From NCBI GenBank assembly GCA_045591885.1, contig JAZNTT010000001.1, positions 1 through 56,518 of the forward strand: a stretch of 56,518 nucleotides of DNA, in the 5' to 3' direction. The notes beneath the pieces are model-generated. The model searched no databases. It had not been told where the DNA came from and saw only the letters and a list, made by a program, of their open reading frames with translations. The stretch's first letter is position 1. The number at the start of each line of letters is the position of its first letter. The position numbers and the translations under genes were made by a program. This DNA is from Colimorpha_A sp045591885. GTDB lineage: Bacteria > Bacillota > Clostridia > Oscillospirales > CAG-272. Shown one piece after another: positions 17,714 through 24,827 of the stretch.

Positions 17714-18466
17714 ATGAAAAAAATACTTATTATATCGGCTCTTGTCCTTTCGTTTTTCCTTTCAATGCAGACCTTTACCTTTGCAAGCTCAAATGATCTC
17801 GACTTCGTAGTGGACGGAGCAGACGTTCTGACCGACGAAGAGGAATCGTTACTCGAAGAAAAAATAGAAAAGCTCATAAAAGAGCACAAGATGCACTTCG
17901 TTATCGTGACCGTTCCCGAGGTCGGCAATAATAGCGTATATTCCTATGCCGATGCGTATTATCATGATAACGGTTACGGATACGGTGAAGATCAGGACGG
18001 AATCTTGCTTTTGATATCACTCGAACCCGATTATAATGACAATAATTACCGCGTTTATACATACGGCGAAGCCGAGAATCTGTTCGATAACAATGCTCTT
18101 GACGACTTAGATGAAGCGATGCTTTCGCACCTCAAAAAGAACGAGTTCTATAAGGGTTTTAAGGCATACCTGAACGCCTGCGATAAAGCGTTTGACTATG
18201 ATCTTGGGGGCAGCCTGCTGATCGCTGTTGTCATAGGCGCGGTAATATCGCTCATCATCGTATTTTCGATGAAGAGCAAGCTCAAAAGCGTGCGCCCTCA
18301 AAAAACAGCGTCAAATTACGTACGAAGCGGAAGCTTTGTTTTGACAAGGGACCTCGACCTTTATCTCTACCGCACTATCACTCGTACAAGACGTGCCGAC
18401 ACCAATTCCGGCTCAAGAAGCTCGGGAGGCGGCTCCCGCGGCGGCGGACGAAGCGGAAAATTCTGA
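17714..18466 (+). CDS. TPM-domain protein with signal peptide, YdjH-like
   Basis: A 250-residue protein. An N-terminal signal peptide ends near TFAS, and the TPM domain spans about residues 30-160 (VVDGADVLTDEEESLLEEKI, then FVIVTVPEVG and DGILLLISL). A transmembrane helix lies around 175-197. The cytoplasmic tail is rich in Arg, Gly and Ser, ending SRGGGRSGKF. TPM domains occur in envelope-stress and thylakoid repair proteins; some have phosphatase activity, but activity is not assured. AGGAGG precedes the ATG. It is the last gene of the SPFH / zinc-ribbon / TPM operon and is followed by a terminator. Confidence 0.85.
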   Translation: MKKILIISALVLSFFLSMQTFTFASSNDLDFVVDGADVLTDEEESLLEEKIEKLIKEHKMHFVIVTVPEVGNNSVYSYADAYYHDNGYGYGEDQDGILLLISLEPDYNDNNYRVYTYGEAENLFDNNALDDLDEAMLSHLKKNEFYKGFKAYLNACDKAFDYDLGGSLLIAVVIGAVISLIIVFSMKSKLKSVRPQKTASNYVRSGSFVLTRDLDLYLYRTITRTRRADTNSGSRSSGGGSRGGGRSGKF

Positions 18467-18472
18467 AAAACG

Positions 18473-18508
18473 ACCGCATAAGCTGAAAAACGCTTGTGCG
18501 GTTTTTTC
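18473..18508 (+). terminator. Terminator of the SPFH operon
   Basis: Stem ACCGCATAAGC / GCTTGTGCGGT (one G-U pair), 8-nt loop, then TTTTTT. Confidence 0.9.
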
Positions 18509-18517
18509 GATAAAATC

Positions 18518-18545
18518 TGTAACGTTTTTCCTTTTTCTGACTCTA
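18518..18545 (+). promoter_or_regulatory. Possible ECF-type promoter of the acyltransferase-sigma-anti-sigma operon
   Basis: TGTAAC (18518-18523) matches the -35 element of ECF factors such as B. subtilis SigX, about 45 bp before the acyltransferase start. The -10 region is poor (CTCT where CGAC/CGTC would be expected), so the call is tentative. No sigma-A promoter is visible here. Confidence 0.3.
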
Positions 18546-18567
18546 ATGGGTGTCGGAGGAAAAAACG

Positions 18568-19545
18568 ATGGAAGTAAACGTAAAGCAACGAGATGCATCG
18601 GTCTGCAACCTTAAGCTGATGCTTTTGTATTTCGTTGTGCTTGCACACCTCATACGCCCCTGTATCTACGGTAACAAGGCGGCGTATGGAATCTACCACT
18701 TTATATATTCCTTTCATATTCCTGCGTTTGCGTTCATATCGGGAATATATATGAAAAGCACCGCGTCCTGCTTAAGAGGCGCAAGATCCTCGATAATCAG
18801 ATACGTTATCGCGAATATATGCTTTACGGCTGTATACCTCGGCAAAATCGACCTCATAACGCCGTATTGGCATATTTGGTATCTGTTGGCGCTTTCGTAT
18901 TGGTGTCTTATCGGCGCGGGCTATAATTACCTGTCGTTATTATTTAAGGGCAAAAGAATCTTATCCGCTTCAGCCCTTGTTATCACGTTCACCGTCGGGA
19001 TCACGGTCGGACTCGTGAACGGAATCGACCGAACGCTCTCGCTGTCAAGAGGCATTGTTTTTCTGCCGTATTTTCTGATCGGCGTAATGATGTCGAAAAA
19101 AGTAAAGGAGCAGGGCAGAATAAAGCGCGGAAGCGTATTTCTTTTTTCGGGACTTGCTCTGTATTTAATCTTCAAGAATACGATTCCCGTATTCTTTATG
19201 TACCACGCAACCCCGTTTGGGAATCATGGAGCAAATGGAGTGATCCTACGCGTCCTCTGCTACCTAATAGGCATTTTAATTACTCTCGGCATTTATTATC
19301 TATCACCTAACAAGCGCCTGCCGATAACGAAAATAGGCGCAGATACTCTTATGATATATATCCTGCACGGTCCGATAGTGGAATGGCTGCGCAGATATTC
19401 GGAAAACAGCTTGTATGTACCCGTCTCATTTGTAATGAGCGCGGTGATGATCTATCTTTTACACAGAATATTTATCTTCAGCGGTAAGCTTTACGCCGTT
19501 AGAGAAAGGAAAGGAGGAAGAATACGCGATGGCACAGTTTTATGA
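18568..19545 (+). CDS. Membrane acyltransferase-3 family protein (NolL/OatA-like membrane domain)
   Basis: A 325-residue polytopic protein with about ten hydrophobic segments. The start LKLMLLYFVVLAHLIRP is the acyltransferase-3 first helix with its catalytic His, followed by FHIPAFAFISGIYMKS and the WHIWYLLALSYW helix. It has no C-terminal SGNH esterase domain. The chosen ATG at 18568 has GGAGG 8 bp upstream; a GTG at 18550 has none. The predicted role is O-acylation of an envelope glycan or lipid from acetyl-CoA. It overlaps the ECF sigma gene by 17 bp, so it is translationally linked to it, similar in idea to OatA in the B. subtilis sigV operon. Confidence 0.85.
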   Translation: MEVNVKQRDASVCNLKLMLLYFVVLAHLIRPCIYGNKAAYGIYHFIYSFHIPAFAFISGIYMKSTASCLRGARSSIIRYVIANICFTAVYLGKIDLITPYWHIWYLLALSYWCLIGAGYNYLSLLFKGKRILSASALVITFTVGITVGLVNGIDRTLSLSRGIVFLPYFLIGVMMSKKVKEQGRIKRGSVFLFSGLALYLIFKNTIPVFFMYHATPFGNHGANGVILRVLCYLIGILITLGIYYLSPNKRLPITKIGADTLMIYILHGPIVEWLRRYSENSLYVPVSFVMSAVMIYLLHRIFIFSGKLYAVRERKGGRIRDGTVL

Positions 19546-20011
19546 CGCCTATAAAGAATACAGCGGAACGGTCTATAAATTTCTTCTTTCCTTAACAGGC
19601 GATCCCGAGCTTTCATCGGAGCTTTTACAGGAGACCTTCTACCGCGCGCTGATGAATATTGACCGCTTTGAAGGGCGGTCATCGCTTGTGACCTGGCTCT
19701 GTCAGATAGGCAAAAATGCCTATTTTAAGGAGTATAAAAGAAAAAAACGGTTAGCCGATTTGCCGACCGAGCAGACGCTGAACGAAGCGTCGCCATCACC
19801 CGAGGAGCTTGTAATAAGAAAAGACGAATGTCAACGTATACGAACGATTCTCAAAAATCTCGACGAGCCGTACCGAGGCGTATTTTCGCTCCGCGTATTC
19901 GGTGAGCAAAGCTACAAGGACATCGGCGGTGTCTACGGAAAGACCGAAAGCTGGGCAAGAGTGACCTATTACAGAGCAAAGGAACAAATAATCAAAGAGG
20001 TGGAAAAATGA
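19529..20011 (+). CDS. ECF RNA polymerase sigma factor
   Basis: A 160-residue sigma-70 family protein with only regions 2 and 4. Region 2 covers residues 5-75 (FLLSLTGDPELSSELLQETF, then VTWLCQIGKNAYFKEYKR). Region 4 covers 100-155 (LKNLDEPYRGVFSLRVF, then SYKDIGGVYGKTESWARVTYYRA). The start is inside the end of the acyltransferase gene, with a GGAGGAA site. The stop overlaps the anti-sigma start (ATGA). Expected to direct RNA polymerase to stress promoters, probably including its own operon. Confidence 0.93.
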   Translation: MAQFYDAYKEYSGTVYKFLLSLTGDPELSSELLQETFYRALMNIDRFEGRSSLVTWLCQIGKNAYFKEYKRKKRLADLPTEQTLNEASPSPEELVIRKDECQRIRTILKNLDEPYRGVFSLRVFGEQSYKDIGGVYGKTESWARVTYYRAKEQIIKEVEK

Positions 20012-21255
20012 GCAAGTATTGTGCGATAGTTAAAGACCTGATGTGGCAATACGCAGAGGGCGAATGCTCACCCGAAACGAAGGAGTTTATCGAAGAGCAT
20101 ATTAAGGAATGCGAAGACTGCCGTGAGCTTTTCGAAAGCATTAAAAAGACCGACGAGCTTGTAAGCGAGACCGTGAATACCGAGCCGATCCCAAGCGAAA
20201 AGGTGCTTAAAAAGGGCTTTAAAAAGATAAGAAAGCGCTTTGTGGTCACGACGGTTGCTCTTATACTTCTCGTCCCGATCATTCTGTCATCGTTCCTTAT
20301 AAAAAACGAGATAGACAAGGAGGGTATTTGTTTTTCAAATATCGACGAAATAAACCTTGCCCGTGCTTTTGCCAAGTATATCGAAAAAGGGGAGTACGAG
20401 AAAGCGGCAAAGTATCTCGACTTTACAAAGGATTACCGCGATATAATGAATGCAAAAGAAGGTCTTGGCACGACCTGGTACGATGACGCCGTCGTAGTGG
20501 ACAAAAACGATGACGTTTACGCGATCTCGGGCGACTTTGCCAAGATCCTTGACAGAGCAGGATATACCGGTTGGAGAACAAACTTTAACGAAAAGCAATT
20601 CTGGTCTGTGATAATGATGAATTTCCCGACTGAGGCGTTTATTCCCGAGCATATTTGGAACGAGCTTGTCACGGAGTACTACCAAATGGCGGATCTTGAA
20701 GAAAACGCGATCATTCCCGGGAAAATAAACGGAATTGAGTGCGATAGAGTATGGTTCTTCTATCGACACGAAACCGAGTACGGCGTTTATTACTCGGTGT
20801 TCAATACGTTTATAGGTGACAAGTTCAATGCATCTATGATCATCGGCTCGTCTGCTGTCGTTAATAAAGAAATTTACGATGACGCAAGGGATATTATAGA
20901 AAGTAACGCCGAAAAGTCGAAGGAAGACTTCCTTAAGTTCTACGAAAAAGAGCTGAAAATGACCTGCAAGGAGTATAACGAACACCGCCGCGAGGACTTC
21001 GTAAAGAGAATGAAGCTCTATAACGAGCGCGGCTATAAGTTCGAGTATATTAAGGTCAAGGACGTCTATAAAAAAGACGGCTGGGTAGTAGAAATAAGCT
21101 GTGTTGAGAGCTTTACCGAGAGTGGAGAAGAGGTCGAGAGAAGATATTCGATCGATCTCCGCATTGCAGACGGCGAAATAATCGACGTCAATTCGTCGGC
21201 GGGAACAACATATCTTTTTGGTGAAATACTCGGCAGAGTCCGTATAGAAGAATAA
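20008..21255 (+). CDS. Transmembrane zinc-finger anti-sigma factor
   Basis: A 415-residue cognate regulator. The N-terminal ZAS domain has the zinc motif H-x3-C-x2-C in EEHIKECEDCRE (about residues 31-41). One transmembrane helix lies around residues 75-97 (VVTTVALILLVPIILSSFLI). About 310 extracytoplasmic residues of unknown fold follow, with a long Lys/Glu-rich helix around 300-330. It should hold the sigma factor at the membrane until an envelope signal triggers release. The sensor domain is not the DUF3298 domain of RsiV. The 4-bp overlap with the sigma gene supports stoichiometric synthesis. Confidence 0.9.
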   Translation: MSKYCAIVKDLMWQYAEGECSPETKEFIEEHIKECEDCRELFESIKKTDELVSETVNTEPIPSEKVLKKGFKKIRKRFVVTTVALILLVPIILSSFLIKNEIDKEGICFSNIDEINLARAFAKYIEKGEYEKAAKYLDFTKDYRDIMNAKEGLGTTWYDDAVVVDKNDDVYAISGDFAKILDRAGYTGWRTNFNEKQFWSVIMMNFPTEAFIPEHIWNELVTEYYQMADLEENAIIPGKINGIECDRVWFFYRHETEYGVYYSVFNTFIGDKFNASMIIGSSAVVNKEIYDDARDIIESNAEKSKEDFLKFYEKELKMTCKEYNEHRREDFVKRMKLYNERGYKFEYIKVKDVYKKDGWVVEISCVESFTESGEEVERRYSIDLRIADGEIIDVNSSAGTTYLFGEILGRVRIEE

Positions 21256-21258
21256 ATA

Positions 21259-21290
21259 TAAGCGCCTTTCGTTTGGAAGGCGCTTATTCT
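21259..21290 (+). terminator. Terminator of the sigma/anti-sigma operon
   Basis: Stem TAAGCGCCTT / AAGGCGCTTA with an 8-nt loop and a modest T-rich tail, right after the stop codon. Confidence 0.8.
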
Positions 21291-21314
21291 TTACAGATTA
21301 TTAACTGATTTTAT

Positions 21315-21343
21315 TTGCATTTTTTCCGTCATTATGATATAAT
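21315..21343 (+). promoter_or_regulatory. Sigma-A promoter of the DUF1538/PII operon
   Basis: TTGCAT (21315-21320) and TATAAT (21338-21343) with a 17-bp spacer. Its position rules out start codons before about 21350 for the next gene. Confidence 0.85.
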
Positions 21344-21383
21344 TTATTATAATAATAAATTAAAGCCGAAAGAGAGAAGAAAA

Positions 21384-22910
21384 GTGCTTAAAATACTTGT
21401 GAAAAAGCTAAACGAAGCGCTCGTATCGGTACTGCCGGTAAGCGTGATCGTTTTTCTTTTGAACCTGACACCGATAGTTAATTTCACAGGCACCGAAATG
21501 GCGGTATTCCTAATATCGTCACTGTTTCTGATTCTCGGAATAGGTCTCTTTAACCTAGGCGCAGACATCGCTATGACGCCTATGGGCGAGCATATAGGCG
21601 CAGGTCTTGCAAAGTCAAAGAAGATAACGCTGCTCCTTTCGGTCTGCTTCCTTATGGGACTTCTTATAACGGTCGCAGAGCCGGATCTATCGGTTCTTGC
21701 AGGGCAGGTCGAAAAAATGATAAACCCGACGTTGCTTATAGTTACCGTCGGAATAGGCGTCGGAATATTTCTTGTTCTTTCGGTGCTGAAGATCATCTTC
21801 CGTAAGCAGCTTTCCTCTTTGCTCATATTCTTCTATATGATGCTTTTCGCGATAACCTCGCTCGTTATAATCAACGGTAATAACGCATTTCTTCCGCTCG
21901 CATTCGACTCGGGCGGAGTAACGACGGGACCGATAACGGTGCCGTTCATAATGGCGCTCGGCGTCGGTATCGCGGCAACGCTCGGCGGTAAAAACGTAGG
22001 TGAAAACAGCTTCGGTCTTATCGCAATGTGTTCTATCGGACCGATCCTCGCGGTTATGACCCTCGGGATCTTCGCAAGAAACGAAATGCCCCCCGCACCG
22101 TCCTATTCGACGATTGCCGATAACCTTGGCGGAAATATCTTCAAAACGCTCCTTTCTGTAACGGAGGAGGTTGCGATTGCAATAGGTCTTGTCGTTCTCT
22201 TCTTCATCGTTCTTCAGATCTTCGTTCTCAAGCTCCCGAAGAAAAAACTTATGACGATAGCTGTCGGCATATTCTACACGGTTCTCGGTCTTGTCATATT
22301 CCTCACGGCAGTAACGATCGGCTTTATGCCTATCGGTTATAAGATGGGAACAGAGCTTGCAGGCTCAAATCCCGCGTTCGTAATAATCTTCGGGTTCATA
22401 ATCGGAATGGTCGTAGTACTTGCCGAGCCGGCGGTACACGTCCTTAACCGTCAAGTCGAGGAAGTAACGAACGGCACGGTCAGTAAGAAGTCAATGATGC
22501 TCGCGCTCTCAATCGGTGTCGGAGTTTCTATCGGACTTTCGATGATAAGAATAGTCTTCGATTTCAGTATCCTTTACTATATGATCCCCGGCTACTTTAT
22601 CGCCCTCGGTCTTTCCTTCTTCGTTCCGGGTCTTTATTCCGCAATTGCGTTTGACTCGGGCGGAGTTGCAAGCGGACCGCTTACTTCGACCTTCATCCTT
22701 CCTTTCGCCGTCGGCGTGTGTATGACTCTCCAGGGCGGAGATAAGGTAATGACAGACGCGTTCGGCATCGTAGCAATGGTCGCAATGACGCCCCTTATTA
22801 CGATCCAGGCGCTCGGCTTCAGAGCCATACTCAGTAAACGCGTAAGAGAAAAGATAGCGATGAAGCGTATTCTCAGCTCCGACGACGAGCAGATAATCAA
22901 CTTTATGTAA
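21384..22910 (+). CDS. DUF1538 membrane protein with two homologous halves
   Basis: A 508-residue protein with about 12-14 transmembrane helices. The start GTG at 21384 follows AGAGAGAAGA and lies downstream of the promoter. The two halves repeat the same motifs. The first half has ITVAEPDLSVLAGQVEKM and FDSGGVTTGPITVPF; the second has VVLAEPAVHVLNRQVEEV and FDSGGVASGPLTSTF. Each half thus has an AEP...QV helix pair and an FDSGG-V-x-[TS]-GP re-entrant-like motif, which looks like the internal symmetry of a channel or secondary transporter. The family (DUF1538) has no established substrate. Two PII-like genes follow directly, suggesting gating by small trimeric regulators, as AmtB is gated by GlnK. 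Confidence 0.85.
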   Translation: MLKILVKKLNEALVSVLPVSVIVFLLNLTPIVNFTGTEMAVFLISSLFLILGIGLFNLGADIAMTPMGEHIGAGLAKSKKITLLLSVCFLMGLLITVAEPDLSVLAGQVEKMINPTLLIVTVGIGVGIFLVLSVLKIIFRKQLSSLLIFFYMMLFAITSLVIINGNNAFLPLAFDSGGVTTGPITVPFIMALGVGIAATLGGKNVGENSFGLIAMCSIGPILAVMTLGIFARNEMPPAPSYSTIADNLGGNIFKTLLSVTEEVAIAIGLVVLFFIVLQIFVLKLPKKKLMTIAVGIFYTVLGLVIFLTAVTIGFMPIGYKMGTELAGSNPAFVIIFGFIIGMVVVLAEPAVHVLNRQVEEVTNGTVSKKSMMLALSIGVGVSIGLSMIRIVFDFSILYYMIPGYFIALGLSFFVPGLYSAIAFDSGGVASGPLTSTFILPFAVGVCMTLQGGDKVMTDAFGIVAMVAMTPLITIQALGFRAILSKRVREKIAMKRILSSDDEQIINFM

Positions 22911-22923
22911 GGAGGGCTGAAAA

Positions 22924-23307
22924 ATGGATAAAAAGCAAACAAGAAAGCCTGTCGCAAGGCAGAAAAAACTGCTCCCCCCTAAGCTCAAGCTCCTCGTTAC
23001 GATAGTAAACCGCTCAAAGACCGAGCTTTTTCTCGACTATATAAGCGGTTTTGAAGCCAATATGCAAATGTCGATGGCGGCATCGGGCACCGCAAGCTCC
23101 GATATGCTTACCTATCTCGGACTTACCGACACAGATAAAACGGTAATATTCAGCGTGATAAGAGAAGATAAGGTAGACATGGTGCTTCGTTTTCTTGAAG
23201 ACAAATTCAAGACGGTCAAAAACGGAAAGGGCATCGCATTCACAGTTCCGATGACGGGAGTTATAGGTGTTGCGATTTATCAGTTCCTATCGAATAGCGG
23301 AAAGTGA
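22924..23307 (+). CDS. PII-like regulatory protein (first)
   Basis: A 127-residue protein with a GlnB/PII-like fold. A basic N-terminal extension of about 20 residues (KKQTRKPVARQKK) precedes the first strand LKLLVTIVNRSK. The T-loop region is MSMAASGTASSDML, and the C-terminal strand GKGIAFTVPMTGVIG matches the PII C-terminus. It lacks the uridylylation tyrosine motif of classical GlnB. AGGAGG lies 7 bp before the ATG and the gene starts 13 bp after the DUF1538 stop. Probably binds a nucleotide or small ligand and controls the membrane protein. Confidence 0.8.
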   Translation: MDKKQTRKPVARQKKLLPPKLKLLVTIVNRSKTELFLDYISGFEANMQMSMAASGTASSDMLTYLGLTDTDKTVIFSVIREDKVDMVLRFLEDKFKTVKNGKGIAFTVPMTGVIGVAIYQFLSNSGK

Positions 23308-23315
23308 GAAATACA

Positions 23316-23648
23316 ATGAAAAGTACACATGAAGTAATTATATGTATAGTAAACTCGGGCTTTTCCGAGACCGCAATGGACGCGGCAAGAGCGCAGGGCG
23401 CAGGCGGCGGAACGGTTATCCACGCGCGAGGCACGGCAGGAATTGAAGCCGAGAAAATTTTTAATATAACGATCGAGCCGGATAAGGAGATCGTTATGAT
23501 AATCGTGAATAAGGAAAACCGCGACGCGATCCTTCATGCGCTCTATAAAGAGGTCGGACTTAACACACCCGGGCAGGGAATAGCGTTCGCGCTTCCGGTT
23601 GACAAGGTCGTAGGACTTTCTGAGAAAAAGCAGAATACAGAGCAGTAA
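23316..23648 (+). CDS. PII-like regulatory protein (second)
   Basis: A 110-residue PII-like protein, the normal GlnB length. Strand 1 is EVIICIVNSG. The AARAQGAGGGTVIHARGT segment is the PII strand leading into the T-loop, IVMIIVNKE is the B-loop side, and GQGIAFALPVDKVVG is the C-terminus. I prefer the ATG at 23316, which gives a canonical PII N-terminus; a GTG at 23304 overlaps the previous stop. The two PII proteins differ in the T-loop: this one has a conventional GGGT turn, the first does not. They may form a mixed trimer or respond to different signals. Confidence 0.82.
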   Translation: MKSTHEVIICIVNSGFSETAMDAARAQGAGGGTVIHARGTAGIEAEKIFNITIEPDKEIVMIIVNKENRDAILHALYKEVGLNTPGQGIAFALPVDKVVGLSEKKQNTEQ

Positions 23649-23687
23649 AAAATGACCGTCGCGCCATTCGCGCGACGGTCATTTTTT
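23647..23687. terminator. Bidirectional terminator between the PII gene and yjbR-like gene
   Basis: Eleven-bp G+C-rich stem GACCGTCGCGC / GCGCGACGGTC with loop CATTC, flanked by six A on one side and six T on the other. The convergent yjbR-like stop codon lies inside the right arm. Confidence 0.92.
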
Positions 23688-24050
23688 CTTTTTGTCTATT
23701 ATCTCATAGCTCATGTCGAGCATAAATTTTACCTGTTCGATATCGATCTTGCCGTCAAGGGCAACCGTTATCCAGTTGCTGTTTTTTGTCATGTGATAAG
23801 GCGGGAAATATCCGTCGCGGGAAAGAAACGTGCTGAGAAGAAACGGATCGCACTTGACGTTCATCACGTCAATATACCCGTCACCTTTAAGACCGAGCTT
23901 GCTCGGGGAAATGTTCATTATAACCCCGTACCATTTGCCGTTTGGGTGGCGAAGCACCGTATATCCCGGCGCACTTTCCCACGGATACTCAGCTTTTGTA
24001 CCGTAAACTGATTCGACGTAGGAAAGAATTCTTTTTCTAAATGAAGGCAT
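23679..24050 (-). CDS. MmcQ/YjbR family protein
   Basis: A 123-residue protein of the YjbR/MmcQ family, a double-stranded-DNA-binding-like fold of unknown role. Recognisable parts are the start RKRILSYVESVYG, the conserved YTVLRHPNGKWYGVIMN, KCDPFLLSTFL, and the end HMTKNSNWITVALDGKID. It starts 10 bp after the stop of the small membrane protein and lacks a strong ribosome site, so it is likely translated by coupling. The 3' end overlaps the bidirectional terminator. Confidence 0.85.
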   Translation of the reverse strand: MPSFRKRILSYVESVYGTKAEYPWESAPGYTVLRHPNGKWYGVIMNISPSKLGLKGDGYIDVMNVKCDPFLLSTFLSRDGYFPPYHMTKNSNWITVALDGKIDIEQVKFMLDMSYEIIDKKKK

Positions 24051-24060
24051 ATTACTTGTC

Positions 24061-24555
24061 TTAATGTTTTTTATTGGTTTTATTCGAGTAAAAGAGTCCG
24101 TTTACATGGCTGAAATAACCGATCGCACCAAAAACGAGGGAGAGACCGAGAGATATAAGCATTTCGGGTTGCTTTTTAATGATGTCGAAGCTTTTTGGGA
24201 GAAATTCGGCGAAGCTTACGGTGTATCTCAAATCCTCGGGGAGCGTGCTTGCATTTTTATTTATCAACTCGACTGTCGATAGACAGAAGCACAAATACCA
24301 CGAAATGATTATAACAACAGTAGCGATGGCAACCGAAATGATAATGCCCTTTTTGCTCTCTTTTTTCGCAAATACAGCGTATCCGTTGATGGCACAGAAT
24401 ACTGCAACAAAGCCGCTCAGCGACTCTATAAGCCCTACTGCGTTAAGAATGAATAACGTGACTGCGCCGATGAGCGAAAACAGAAATGCGCCCAAAGCTC
24501 CGAGCAAAACATTTTCTTTTTTATGATGTCCGTGATGTTTTTCGGAATGTCCCAT
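24061..24555 (-). CDS. Small membrane protein with His-rich N-terminus
   Basis: A 164-residue protein without a recognised family. The N-terminus GHSEKHHGHHKKEN is histidine-rich and may bind metal. Hydrophobic segments lie at about residues 17-40, 45-62, 70-95 and 130-155, giving four predicted helices. The ATG at 24555 follows a GAGGCG site. The first gene of a two-gene unit with the YjbR-like gene, driven by a consensus promoter. Function cannot be assigned. Confidence 0.7.
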   Translation of the reverse strand: MGHSEKHHGHHKKENVLLGALGAFLFSLIGAVTLFILNAVGLIESLSGFVAVFCAINGYAVFAKKESKKGIIISVAIATVVIIISWYLCFCLSTVELINKNASTLPEDLRYTVSFAEFLPKSFDIIKKQPEMLISLGLSLVFGAIGYFSHVNGLFYSNKTNKKH

Positions 24556-24585
24556 AATAATCGCCTCGAAAAATAGTATGATTAT

Positions 24586-24614
24586 ATTATAAAACAAAAA
24601 AGTATTAATGTCAA
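24586..24614 (-). promoter_or_regulatory. Sigma-A promoter of the small membrane protein operon
   Basis: On the minus strand TTGACA (24614-24609) and TATAAT (24591-24586) are separated by 17 bp. Confidence 0.8.
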
Positions 24615-24630
24615 TAAGAGAAATAAACGA

Positions 24631-24656
24631 AAAAAACCCCGCACTATTGTGCGGGG
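24631..24656 (-). terminator. Terminator of tRNA-Thr
   Basis: Stem CCCCGCAC / GTGCGGGG with a 4-nt loop, followed on the minus strand by TTTTTT. It begins directly after the encoded CCA end. Confidence 0.92.
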
Positions 24657-24657
24657 C

Positions 24658-24733
24658 TGGAGCTGCTAATCAGAGTCGAACTGATGACCTCATCCTTACC
24701 AAGGATGTGCTCTACCAACTGAGCCATAGCAGC
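24658..24733 (-). tRNA. tRNA-Thr (anticodon GGU), CCA encoded
   Basis: A 76-nt cloverleaf. Acceptor stem GCTGCTA / TAGCAGC with discriminator T and genomic CCA; D arm GGCTC...GAGC; anticodon stem CATCC / GGATG with loop TTGGTAA, giving anticodon GGT; T arm with the TTCGA loop. It reads ACC and ACU threonine codons. Transcribed alone from its own promoter. Confidence 0.97.
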
Positions 24734-24746
24734 GTCAACGGTTGAT

Positions 24747-24775
24747 ATTATAACAGATTAAAAACGATTTGTCAA
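24747..24775 (-). promoter_or_regulatory. Consensus promoter of tRNA-Thr
   Basis: Minus-strand TTGACA (24775-24770) and TATAAT (24752-24747) with a 17-bp spacer, both hexamers perfect. Confidence 0.9.
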
Positions 24776-24796
24776 GTGTTTTTTGCAAAATATTTT

Positions 24797-24825
24797 AATA
24801 ACCTGCGGAAAATCCGCAGGTTATT
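24797..24825 (-). terminator. Hairpin after the ABC-F gene
   Basis: Thirteen-bp stem AATAACCTGCGGA / TCCGCAGGTTATT immediately after the stop codon. The T-tail on the minus strand is weak (ATTAAAATATTTT). Confidence 0.75.
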
Positions 24826-24827
24826 CT

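Noticed and set aside
21315..21383. N-terminal extension of the DUF1538 protein.
   Set aside because: The extension would begin at the -35 element of the gene's own promoter; the GTG at 21384 has a ribosome site.
22924..23648. GlnK/AmtB ammonium-uptake module.
   Set aside because: The partner membrane protein has DUF1538 motifs, not those of an Amt transporter, and the PII-like proteins lack the uridylylation tyrosine region.
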